23,277 nucleotides of DNA from Isohypsibius dastychi. Lineage: Eukaryota; Tardigrada; Eutardigrada; Parachela; Isohypsibiidae. The stretch covers positions 1-23,277 of the forward strand of contig JAQIWT010000327.1 of assembly GCA_034696485.1 (NCBI GenBank), in the 5' to 3' direction. Shown here piece after piece: positions 9,901-19,533 of this stretch (the first letter of the stretch is position 1; every line of letters starts with the position of its first letter). The position numbers and the translations under genes were made by a program. Under the pieces are notes generated by a model that was given only the letters and a program-made list of their open reading frames with translations, did not search any database and was not told the DNA's origin.

Positions 9901-12900
9901 GTTCCAATGATATTCCACAATGTCATGCTCACAAAACTTGAACACAAAACTTGAACTGTTATTTTCTTGATTTTTTGATTCAGAGCTAAATTTCAAATTC
10001 AGATTTTCTGGTCGCAAATCGAATTTTTCACAAGATCTCACTGGTAAAAGAGGAGGACGTGACCGGATATAATCAAGGATGATGTCATGAGGGGAATGAA
10101 GGCGATCCAACTGCCGGTCAGAATTTGACTGAAACAAAAAACGGTCACGTCAAAGCAGGTTCTTTTGACCAACAAAACCTGAACTTTTTATCAAAAATCC
10201 ACTCATATTCAACAATTCCAACATGGCAAGATTTTCATGTTAAATTTTGGAAAATGGTCAGATTATACCACGAACTCTTACCGGGGTATTTTTGAGGCTG
10301 AATCGTTTCGTTTTGATATCTTCCATCAGCATTTCATACGGCGTCATTTCGTAAACAAGAGGCTCATCTCCGTTGACTGGCTGGACTTTTCTCAGCTGGA
10401 GTCCTTTGCGTAACTGCCCGACAACTTGCATCCACAATTTGGCCTGAAACCGAACGCCAAAACTAATCACATCCGTTTGAATTGATCCTTCCACGTCAAG
10501 TTTAGAAAGTAACCAACTCACCCATTCATGGAATTCACTCCCACCCGTTTCCATGAAACAGGAATCGCTCTGCAAAAATATAATAATTAGAAAAAATGAA
10601 ACAGATTAACTTCATGAAACAAATCAGAATGTTGGTCAGAGAAGGTTGAAATTTCGATTTTAGTTTTGTGTGAGTCAAATTTCGTATGAGCCAATTATGA
10701 TCAGCGTTCAATTAAAATAAAAACATGATCAAATTTAGTTTCGGCAATTTTCTCCGAGAATAACGACGTACCTCCGGATTTCTGACTTTCCGGAGAAATT
10801 CCACCAAGTCAAGGCATTCTATGACGAGGGCATGGCATACGGCCCGGTAATGTTTGTTGGCTTCATCCAAATTCCCACAACGACAGACCGTTCTCTGCAA
10901 AAACAATGCATTTATAAATAAAAATTATCCGAAAAATCAGGATGAAAAATGATTTCTGGTGGACTGTAAGAGAAGCTGGAAAAGATTCAAATAATGTGTC
11001 TCCATAGTTTTTCACACCGAGAAAACATAATCAGAAACCGTATTAAATACTTTGAATATCCGTTCAACAATTTCCGGTTTGGTATGGTCGAATGGATTTT
11101 TGTGCCGGTCACTCAGCGATTCGTCCTCATCTTCCGAGGTTTCGCCGGCTTCGATTCCATCATCCTTGTTGGGGCCATCTGGATTGTTTTCATCGGTAAT
11201 CATCAGATTGATGAGATCCGTTAACGGTTGACTGAGATCTGCTTCTTGCTCCTCCTCCAAGCCAAAATGACATGCCTGAAAAACAAGCAACCTCCTGCAC
11301 TAAATCCCATCTCAACAGAGTCCCTTTTTCCAAACACACATGTTTTCGAAATCAACACGAAATTCATCATGGATTTTTCAAGAAAAAATCCCAATAAATG
11401 TCTAGACTCACCTCGACGACGGACCGAGCCAAAACATCAATCCACTTGTCAGCGTCATCTGCAGGAAAAAACAACAATGAAAAATCAAAAAGTTTGGTGA
11501 ATGTTGACTTGTACATAACTTTTATGCAATTTATTACTTTGTTCAATTAAATAAATCGTCTTTCGATTTTTTAAACCAGCAAAGTTTCATGTTTGCAAAA
11601 TTGGTTGTTATTTTGAGAAGGCGTCTTGATGGGTGCTAAGCTTATCTCGTGCCGTTACAAGTATTATGGATTACTTTGGCGGATCAAGAGTTGCAAGTTC
11701 AAATGCCGGAGTTTATCTACATGTCAGCAAATAAAATCGCAGAATAAAACGCGCGGGCAGAGGGGCAGCTGGAAGGTGGAGATTTATTCACCAACATGTA
11801 TTTTGTATTACCCCAAGTACAAATACTGTAGTACAAACTTGCAACTGACACACTTCCAACGTTGTGCAAAAATGAATCCAGATCATGCTTTACATGCGAT
11901 TGTGATACTTTTAATGTTATCCTTATCAGCATCGTAAAAGATATTTTAGATATATAGATATAAAGATACATTACAACCGTGGAGACGGAAGAGGTTAATT
12001 ACTATCTATCGCCATACAGTACTGCTTTTTCATCCGATAAAATGCCATTAATCATCCGACCGGAACCCTTTAATCATTGATAAGAAACGATCCGCAAACA
12101 CTGCCTCAAGAAGAGATAACCAAAAGACCAATCAAAACACTACGAAAGTCTTGAAACACATTCTTGGAAAACATCTTCAAATTGTTAGAATTATCATTTT
12201 CCGGAACAGTACTAATGTTTCAGAAACCCACTTGGATTTCTTGAAAAAAAACCAGAAAAGAAACGGCTTATGCCTCACGTGTTTATCAACACTATCTCTG
12301 GTATTTCAAAGTCAACAAAAATAGTGGATTCCTCAATTCCCGACACAATCATCACTCTTTTTACCACAAGGGAAAAATTCAAAGTCGATCACCGAAAATG
12401 GGATTCTAAAGGCCTGGCATTCAAATTCAGATGTTGAATGACGCAGTCAAAAAAATCGATGGAATTTACACAAGAGCGACGCGATCTGCCAAATTCCATG
12501 AATATCCTAATCAAGAGTGCCTGCTGGCTAGACTTGCCGGAAGTCGCAAAATAAGAGCCGTTTCTAATACTCTGTTTGCTCACCCCAACCCCAAATCCTA
12601 AACTTATACTGCGGAAAAAATCAAATCAAGATTTAAAATAAAAAATAATAATACTCAAAGTTTTGGTCAAAAAAATGCGGAAAATTCAGCAAAATTCTGC
12701 AGCAGTTTCCTTCATTTATAGCGCTGTTTCTGCAAAATCACGGCACGGTGAGAAACAGTGCGAGAAACCAGAGAAAGTTCAGTTTAGACGACCCAGATAG
12801 AATGGCCTCGCTTTGGTCAGATTAACTAACGAGTAAACAAACGAACAAACAATTTCGCACGAGCTGAAACAAAAAACCTGGAATTTGATCTCACGACTCT

Positions 12901-14473
12901 CTAAAACGCTTCAGAAAACGACGGGAAAATTGCCAGGTCCACACGAAAAGAAGCTGGCAAAAGACCGGCTGAACCGCTAAGACAAAAAACACAATCATAA
13001 AATTCGGTCAAATTTTCAGAAAATCAGAAGTCGTATTCTAGGGAAAAAATGAAATTAGTTAATTCCAGATTATTTGAGCAAGTTTCCGGTTGCAAATAAT
13101 CTATTGTAAGCTCAACTTCTGAAAAAAAAGGATTTGAAATGGTCGAAATTTGACGACAACAATCAGGTTGAATTACGCAAATTCACTCTTTTGTCGGCCA
13201 ATAACAGAATTAAGTTAAAGTCTCCAAAAAGCCATTTCTGCCAGAAATCTCAAGAGGCCGCCTGATGTGACGCTTGAAATCACGCTAAGCCCGGCTTAGA
13301 AACGTACTCCTGACAATGTCAGTATTAGTTTGATCAAATGCAATTCATTCTCAAATATTAGGATCGCTCTTCCTTCATCTCCCCCATCCCGTCACGTCTG
13401 TCACTCTGAAAAGAGAGAAATGACACAATCGACCGGTTCTGGCCTTCCACCATTTACATCATCCAATAATCATGCATTGAAACAACCGGAAACTGGAAAG
13501 CCTATAAATATTTCATTGAGACTTACATCTCCTCCTTCAGCCAACTCTCGTGAATGCCATAAGTAAATAAAATAAACCACTTACGAAATATACATGCGAG
13601 GTAAAAAAACGATGACGAAAACCGAATACCTCTCCGAGAAATTATTCCGGATCAAAAAAACATTTTTCTGCAGACGGAACAAAATCTCGTAAAATAATTC
13701 GTGCGTCAGATGCAGAACCAATTATAACATAAAAAACAAAAGGGTTTTCTTTTTCGTTCAATAACTGCGATTTAAAATTGTGGAACCACCCAAGTGGACG
13801 AAATTCCCGAACGCCGACTCTCAACCGGAAGTCAAGAAAGTCTACGATCTTGAAGCAAATTAATTCAACAATTATTTTGTAACAATTAAATAATCGATCG
13901 ATCTCTAAACCCAAGACATCCCTGAAAATCCGGACAAGAAACAATCGATCCCTAACGCGACCGGAAGTGATATATAAATTCGAAATTACCGTTTCAACAA
14001 CCTTACCGACTGAAAACAAAAATCACTGAATCATCCAAATCCTATCATAAATGTCAAAAGTTCACAGCCTGACCTGGTCGTATAGTATATTGAATTACAC
14101 AATGCGATTAAAGTCAACATCAAGTCTGACGCATTCAATTTCTACCTTGAGACTCTCAAGACGCCATAGCCTTGAGTCAGAATCGCGAAACTGACTCACC
14201 TCCAACGCTTAAATTTCCCTCCATTTCTTCCGAGACAACGGCCACACTTCCATCCTGATCCAAAAGAATCGAATGTAAAAGTGGCGACCCAATCGAGTTT
14301 TTCCACCTTTCTACTCCGACGGTGTTTTCCCCGCGGGATTCTTTAAGAAATGAAACAGTTTGATGAATGATGGCCCACGCTTGTTCCTCATTGATTCCCG
14401 TTCCGAATGATTCGACAACTTTCTGCAGTGAAATGTTTTTGGTGGGTTCCTGGGGTTCTTCGATGTCCGACAT
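3907..14473 (-). CDS. SPIRE: Spire-family actin nucleator (KIND, WH2, Spir-box, FYVE-like)
   Basis: Thirteen exons in transcript order: 14473-14200, 11458-11412, 11275-11051, 10894-10772, 10569-10522, 10443-10282, 10128-10042, 9870-9741, 6173-5983, 5190-5041, 4895-4791, 4690-4569, 4426-3907. All junction phases match and the product is 727 residues, close to vertebrate Spire. Residues about 12-222 are the KIND domain (NEEQAWAI at 28-35, HYRAVCHAL at 197-205). WH2-type segments follow at about 270-293 (TPYEMLMEDI), 304-322 (DIILDYIRSRPPLLP) and 338-357. Residues 392-408 resemble the myosin V tail-binding motif. The Spir-box is at about 443-464 (LDEIALIRGALAKAELENL). A FYVE-like finger has CxxC pairs at 481/484, 500/503 and 508/511. 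A conserved C-terminal CLVC pair is at 642/645. Spire proteins nucleate actin with FMN-type formins on vesicle membranes. That role is inferred here from the architecture. Confidence 0.92.
6174..9740 (-). other. Large Spire intron (between exons 8 and 9 counted as WH2-C and motif exons)
   Basis: This 3.57-kb AT-rich intron separates the third WH2 exon (9741-9870) from the exon with the possible myosin V-binding motif (5983-6173). Both splice in phase 1. Several stop-free stretches on the minus strand read as hydrophobic peptides (for example 6978-7280 and 7585-7773), but their frames do not join at consistent splice sites. T-rich intron sequence produces such Phe/Leu/Ile runs by chance. A less biased 70-codon open frame at 9033-9245 (-) has no motif I recognise. 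A duplicated 15-bp AT-rich unit lies near 6748-6777. No nested gene, RNA gene or mobile element is supported. Confidence 0.6.
11459..14199 (-). other. Large first intron of the Spire gene
   Basis: This 2.74-kb intron splits the KIND domain: the donor is GTGAGT after residue 91 and the acceptor is CCTGCAG before a 47-base exon. It is AT-rich. The longest open frame (13642-14019, minus, 125 codons) shows no domain, and two copies of the local ACTTCCGG motif fall inside it, so I treat it as chance. A small hyphenated palindrome lies at 13285-13299. First introns often hold enhancers, but nothing specific can be shown here. Confidence 0.6.
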
Positions 14474-14560
14474 GGTGTGGGGTGATTCCCAAGATCAAAC
14501 AAATAAAAGTGATTCGTAAAAGTGGTGAATAAAACAAAATCGAGACGCGGAAGGAAATCT
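14474..14560 (-). promoter_or_regulatory. Spire 5' leader with candidate spliced-leader or UTR-intron acceptor
   Basis: A strong acceptor, CGTTTTCTTTCAG, ends with its AG at 14560-14559, about 85 bases upstream of the ATG at 14473-14471. It could receive a trans-spliced leader or close an intron in the 5' untranslated region. No TATA box is obvious in this leader. Confidence 0.4.
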
Positions 14561-15257
14561 GAAAGAAAACGAGAAATCCGAGCTGAACTTGAGGAATGAT
14601 GATGATGAGATCTGGCCTCAAGGCAAAAATTGTCAGAAGAGTGTGTCCAGTATAGAATAAGACGGTTGATCAAACATAAAGAACAGCTGGGTCGATTTTC
14701 ATTCGATTATCCATTTGCGCAATTGCGCGTCTCTATTTTCTCGCAGTTGTTGCTTGGTTTTGAATAATACGGCAACGGGGCCTGAGTCGGATCGAGACAT
14801 ACAAAACCACAACATAGGGGCGGAGCGAAATGCAAATCGACCAATAAATGCGGTGTGGTATCAGCTGTTGATGAAGTGATGCTTGACCTTTGCCCGAACC
14901 TCAGGAATGTGACATTCAGATTTTGTAACAAGGCAACCAAAAAGTTTTATAGCATGTCTGTACGTTTTCCGACAAAAAGTTATAAGTCCAGAGAAGTGGC
15001 TAAAGGAAGAAGCTGTTGCTACTTGCTTTATTTTTCCCATCAGAACACTACTTTGTCACCAACGTCACCCACATGTCATCAAAATCACAATCACAGCTTC
15101 CAGATATCGCCGTAATCTTTTTATTTCTAGACTTATTGTGCTATGGACATTTAAAAATCATTCGTTTTTTTCGACAAGCGAGAAAAATATAGAAACGCTT
15201 GGGTTTTGCTCTGAGAATTGGGCAGGAGTACTACAGTATAATGCATTGGGTTAAAAT
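14561..15257. other. Intergenic DNA between the DM13 gene and the Spire gene
   Basis: The two genes run in the same direction with about 785 bp between stop and start. That is too far for a typical nematode operon spacer of about 100 bp, so I do not infer co-transcription. A perfect 12-bp palindrome, GCGCAATTGCGC, lies at 14717-14728, and the DM13 poly(A) signal candidate at 15120-15125. Overlapping open frames at 14707-15115 on both strands carry no recognisable motif. Confidence 0.55.
15120..15125 (-). terminator. AATAAA poly(A) signal candidate for the DM13 gene
   Basis: A canonical AATAAA on the minus strand lies about 135 bases past the DM13 stop codon at 15260-15258 and is followed by A/T-rich sequence. 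It is the first canonical signal after the full-length stop. Confidence 0.5.
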
Positions 15258-17936
15258 CTACCACATGCTTCCAGCATCGACGACTCGTTCTTTGGATTTT
15301 GCGAGGCCTGAGGTTTCTGCTCCAAATACGAAGCTTCCGAAATCGATCTAAATTACACAGATCAATATTTAGCACCATTCAAATCAGAAGACCAGTAAAT
15401 GTTCGAAGTACCTTGTAAGTATCGCAGAAAATGCTCATTGATTTGTAGTCACTGAGTTTAGTTCCCTTGTTCAGCCTCAGAGTAAGGTCCTTGCCCTTGT
15501 ATTCGAGAAGACCATCAGTGCTATCCCATTCGTCAACGAGAGCCTCGAGGGGCTCTTCGATCTTGTCACTCTTGGACAAAGTGAACCTTCCATCTAAAAA
15601 CAGCCCTTAGAAATCAAAGGTCCTCAAATTTCAGAGGAAGAGCCGTACCTGCACTCGTTCCATCATATGTGAAGTTCTTCAAAAGAAGTGTCTGCTCATC
15701 CAGGGCGTACACGTCTCCAGAAACGTTGTGGGAGATACCGTTGAAGCTGCCGAGTTTCTTGGCGGACGCCATGTTGACTTTGGCGGTTAGAAGGGCAAGA
15801 GGTTCTCGGTTTTCGATTGAAGGGAAGAAGACGTGACCAAAGTCGAGATTGTACTTGGCGCAGTAGACTGCGAAGACCTTGTAACTGCTCAGGGACTTTC
15901 CTTCAGGCAGACTGAGAATGACGTCACGACCTTCGTATTTGCGAAGAGGTCCAACGTTGCTACGCTCATCTCCGATCAGGAGTGGGTCGCTGACGACTGC
16001 GGGGTTCGCTGAGAGGACAAATTGACCATCTACAAAAAAGACAAATGTCATATTACAAACTGTGCGACCAAGGCGAAGCGGATCGAGATCTTTTGCCGCT
16101 TTGCTTCGACCTTCTAATAAGTCATGCTAGGACCCCTTACCTGGGCTCATGCCATCATAGGTGAATCGAGTGACCAAGATTGTCTTCTCGTTGATTTTGT
16201 GGACGAATCCAGTGACGTTGTGTGATTTGCCCATTTCAAACTGACCCAGAGTGGTGGCGCGCACGGTGCGTCGTCCAGAGCGAGGAAGACGAGGCATCTT
16301 TGTGGGAAATTCGGCGCTTCCAAAGTTGACCTTGCAAAATAAAACGTAATCAGACCGAGCAGAAATGAGGAGAACGAACGATGTCGGTGACAACGCCCAG
16401 CGCCCCGTCCGATTGCTAGTTTCTCGAATTAATTTTCTAGAACTTTTTGTGCTCAAGGGCTGAAATTTTTATGGCGGATAACTACGCTTCGTCGAAACTC
16501 TCATAAAAAAACTCTCGGTTTGAAAACCTGTTTGGTTTTCGGGTTCGCAGAATACACCTGTTTTCATGGTCACAGACTTCCACCGCTAGAACTTGAAAGG
16601 CACACATGATTTGAACTTTCCAAAAAACGATAATGGCAAATTTTCACAAACTATTTTTGAATACGTGAAAGATAGGTAGTTGTGATAGTATAAATGTTCA
16701 CAGCTGAATAAAAAGTGTGTTCGATATTTGTGGTCATGTGTTCATCGTTATTTATTGGGTGTACGCAGTCGTAACTGGAGACCTACGTTGTACTTGGCGC
16801 AGTAGATAGCGAGTCCGCGGTACTGCGAGAGTTTGGTGCCAGCTTTCAACGAGAGGACAATATCCATGTCACGATATTGAACCATTGGGTTGGTTGTTCC
16901 TTCCTCGTCACTCAAAAGCTCCATGGTTTCATTAATGCGGCTGCCATCTTTGTAGAGAACGAACTGGCCGTCTAAATAAATAACAACAAGAAAGTTAGGG
17001 CGAGAGTCGAAAAGAAAACTGGCGTGACGCATTTCATTGTTTTGTAACTGAATGAACGGCTCTGATCCGGTTTCTTGCCTCTCTGATCCGCTTTGCACAA
17101 TTAAAAACGGAATAATTTACGAGCGATTTAGTGCAACACACCTTCACTGGCACCGTCGTAATTGAAATTCTTCAGAAGAATGGTCGCGTCGTCAACGGCC
17201 AACACTTCTCCGGACACTCCATGCAAAACTTTGCCCTCGAATTTCGAGATGGGAATCAAGCTGCGCACAATTGGCTTGGGGAACTTTCCAAACACGACAA
17301 CTCCGAAAGTTTCCTGTTTGAAACAGTTGTTATGAATCAGAAACAAAACAGAAAATTCAACACTTAAATTCATAGTTCTTGGAACCGAAAAAACATATCT
17401 GAATGAAACTCGGAATCAAGTTCGAATTCTTCTGATCAGTTTAAACAAAGAGTCTCACTTGTCACAAAATATTCAAAAATAAAGGTCAATATTTTTTGAA
17501 TCATTTTCCCACTTTCTACCATACCTTGCATTTGTTGCAGTAGATTGCCAGGCTTTTGTAATCGGACAGTTTGGTGTCAGGGCGGAGACGCAGCCTGATG
17601 TCTTCATTCATATAAGTTCCAATAGCTTCCTTGAATCCAAGCTCGTCAGCGAGATATTCCAACGGCTGGACAATTTTCTCTGATTTGCTCAGGACGAAAA
17701 AGGCGTCATCATTCTCTCCATCAAATACGAAGCTTTTGATGACGAGCGTCTGGTCATCTTCAGCGTACACCTCGCCGTTGACCCCGTGGGAAATTGTCTC
17801 AAAGGTCCCGAGAAAGTCACCGTCGCTCGCCCTCGCCAAAACGAAGAGCGCACCTGTTAAATGAAATAACGATATGATGCAAAATTTGAGAAGATACTGA
17901 AGGTGATTTACCAAACGCGAAAAATTTCAGGAACAT
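15258..17936 (-). CDS. Secreted protein with four tandem DM13 domains
   Basis: Eight exons in transcript order: 17936-17912, 17853-17525, 17313-17142, 16971-16787, 16330-16141, 16029-15649, 15593-15412, 15347-15258. Phases agree and give 517 residues. Residues 1-17 look like a signal peptide (MFLKFFAFGALFVLARA). Four DM13 domains follow at about 22-125, 143-245, 266-370 and 395-500. Each has an SHGVNGEVY-type start, a Phe/Asn-x-YDG-type motif (FDG in the first), an LSDYKSLAIYC-type strand with the family's conserved Cys, and a VxFG-type end. The protein has no membrane segment after the signal peptide, so it is probably extracellular. DM13 occurs in cuticle and matrix proteins such as Skeletor and Knickkopf, and a redox role for the Cys has been proposed. 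Substrate is unknown. Exon borders recur at equivalent points in the repeats. A TATA box lies about 80 bp upstream. Confidence 0.9.
16748..16786 (-). other. Alternative end of the DM13 transcript inside intron 4
   Basis: If the GTAGGT donor after residue 237 is not used, translation continues 12 codons (VGLQLRLRTPNK) to a TAA at 16750-16748. The last codons are AAT AAA TAA, so a canonical AATAAA poly(A) signal (16756-16751) overlaps the stop. The product would be a 249-residue secreted form with two DM13 domains, the second lacking its last strand. Splicing instead restores the family ending VNFGSAEF, which I take as the main form. Confidence 0.4.
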
Positions 17937-18012
17937 GGTTGCGGACAACGTGAAAATTGCGGTATAAAGTGAAAGTGAGTATGAGAGTGAAAGTGACACG
18001 CTAGCGCTCACG

Positions 18013-18019
18013 TTTTATA
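18013..18019 (-). promoter_or_regulatory. TATA box of the DM13 gene
   Basis: On the minus strand the sequence reads CAGTATAAAACGTG, about 80 bases upstream of the ATG at 17936. The interval is rich in CT/AC-type runs. Spacing leaves room for a short untranslated leader, and a clean TATA box suggests regulated, possibly moult- or tissue-linked, transcription (inference). Confidence 0.6.
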
Positions 18020-18217
18020 CTGCAATTTGCGCTATGGCGTTTTTTCCTATTAATTCTCTCTTTCGCAGCAAGACGCAAACAATAAAGTAGGCAGAGGAAA
18101 GAATTTCATAATTACGAATGTAACGTGTCAGTCAAAGAACACGGCTCCTCGGGCTAAACTGCTATGAGTGGCTTTTAACACCTGTTGCTTTTGCTAGAAA
18201 TCAGCTGAGTTTTAATA

Positions 18218-18656
18218 TCAGATCTTCTGCAAAAAAAGAGAATAACAGTTTTTTCATTTTAGAAAAACTAATGATAATCGGCCGCTAATTGCCGGGCGGC
18301 CATTTTGTTTTTCCTCATCGAACTTTTTTTCTGGCGATGAAGTTTCGAATATGCTTTCATGAAAAAGATTTAATGTCCAAGAAAATTGCCCTTGTGACGC
18401 AACATTCCGGCCAAAGATTCATTGCCAGGCTAATTATCATCTATAGAATTTTGTGGTTACATACCAGATTTTCAAACTCCGAAAATAAATCGACAATGTC
18501 AGGCATTAACTCCTTGCCAGTTTTTTTTGTTATCTCATCACATATTTTTGATTCAGTGAAGGCTAGCCGGATGTCGGGTTCGCTGAGGGTTGAGTCAACA
18601 GGTGGCGGCGGATCACCGTGTGATCACTTTTGGAATGTTGTTGATCGGCAGTTCAT
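18218..18656 (-). pseudogene. Coding-looking fragment of unknown family, possible exon pair
   Basis: Minus-strand 18656-18465 reads from an ATG with one in-frame TGA (18626-18624). It then gives a well-behaved acidic stretch containing EPDIRLAFTESKICDEITKK and ELMPDIVDLFSEFENL, ending at a good GTATGT donor. A TTTTTTTGCAG acceptor follows at 18227, and the next codons would be Lys-Ile-stop (to 18218). The composition looks like real protein, but I recognise no family. Either this is the 3' end of a small gene whose 5' exons I cannot find, or a remnant disabled by the TGA. Low confidence. Confidence 0.3.
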
Positions 18657-19183
18657 AACGCATAAAATTGCGAATTAAAGAGCATTGCCACCATTCGATA
18701 TGCTTGAATTAATTTTTAATTTGTTTTGTGGTGGCGGGAAATTGCATTTTGATGGTCAGGACCAACGACCGCGCGCGGGCAGCAAGACGAACGTAGACAA
18801 AGCAACGAGAGCAACAGCTCGAGCAAATCTCAGCTCGCCGACAAATTAGGTTAATTGCTATATTTCCTAACTCAACACTCGAAGATCAATGTCAGGCTCA
18901 TTGTAAGTGAGCATGAAATTGGTCCGATTCTGAATCTGATACCATATTGGTTGACCGTGGATTAGAGCTTTCAACAACTCTGACCCATTTTCAACAGATT
19001 TTTCAAGTGCTTTAGACAAATTCCGTGTTATGCTTTCATGTTTTTATTGTTTGCTAACTTTGCTTTGGTGAGAAGTCTCAGACTGAAGTCGTTTGAAAAA
19101 TAGTCCGAATCCAAAGAACAACGTGACTGCAAGTTATCTGCGAATGCACTGTATCCCGAAATCAATCCGAGAATGACGCTATG
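18657..19183. other. Intergenic DNA, nothing recognised
   Basis: A short GC-rich patch with CGCGCGC lies near 18769-18778, in otherwise AT-rich sequence. No coding exon, RNA gene or repeat array was seen. Confidence 0.5.
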
Positions 19184-19533
19184 CTAGGCCAAATGGGAGA
19201 CACAGGTAAATGTTTTTGTACCTACAATACCATTTTTTGGACCTACAATACCATCGAATTTTCCTGACCGATTAGTCTCTTTTTTTAAAATATCTTTTAC
19301 CGTGTAAAAATATCTTTTCGGGTCAATGGAGCCACATTTTAACAGTGCGAGGTCAACGGAGCCACATTTCCAAATGTGACGCCCACTCACCCACTCGTCC
19401 ACTCCCCCACCCATTCGCCCACTTACTCGCCCACTCACTCACCCACTTCCGGTCATGACGTCACTTTTCGACTTTTCGACTTTTCGAATTTTTAATTTTT
19501 TTTTCCAATTTTTCCTTAGGGGGGGGGGGGGGG
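19184..19533. repeat. Cluster of short tandem duplications with a 15-G run
   Basis: Adjacent simple repeats follow one another. ACCTACAATACCAT occurs twice (19220-19233, 19241-19254). AAAATATCTTTT occurs twice (19287-19298, 19307-19318). A 30-bp unit starting GGTCAAYGGAGCCACATTT occurs twice (19321-19350, 19351-19380). A degenerate CCCACTCA/G octamer array spans 19382-19449. ACTTTTCG occurs three times (19463-19486), and a run of 15 G lies at 19519-19533. An open frame across part of this on the minus strand is only a translation of the repeats. Confidence 0.85.

Noticed and set aside
10261-10575. Continuous 105-codon frame taken as a single Spire exon
   Set aside because: Family alignment requires removal of the 78-nt intron at 10444-10521; the unspliced reading inserts 26 unmatched residues.
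13642-14019. 125-codon minus-strand open frame in Spire intron 1
   Set aside because: No domain, T-rich, and it contains two copies of the dispersed ACTTCCGG word. It lies between two exons whose join is required by the KIND domain.
14855-15115. 86-codon plus-strand frame between Spire and DM13 genes
   Set aside because: No domain or signal peptide, low-complexity end, overlaps the poly(A) region of the DM13 gene.
16748-17098. Treating the second DM13 unit as the end of a separate gene
   Set aside because: Splicing at 16786 to 16330 is in phase and restores the DM13 ending, so one four-domain gene is simpler. The short end is kept only as a possible isoform.
19184-19438. 84-codon minus-strand frame with repeated KCGS-D peptide
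   Set aside because: It is a translation of the 30-bp and octamer tandem repeats, not a gene.
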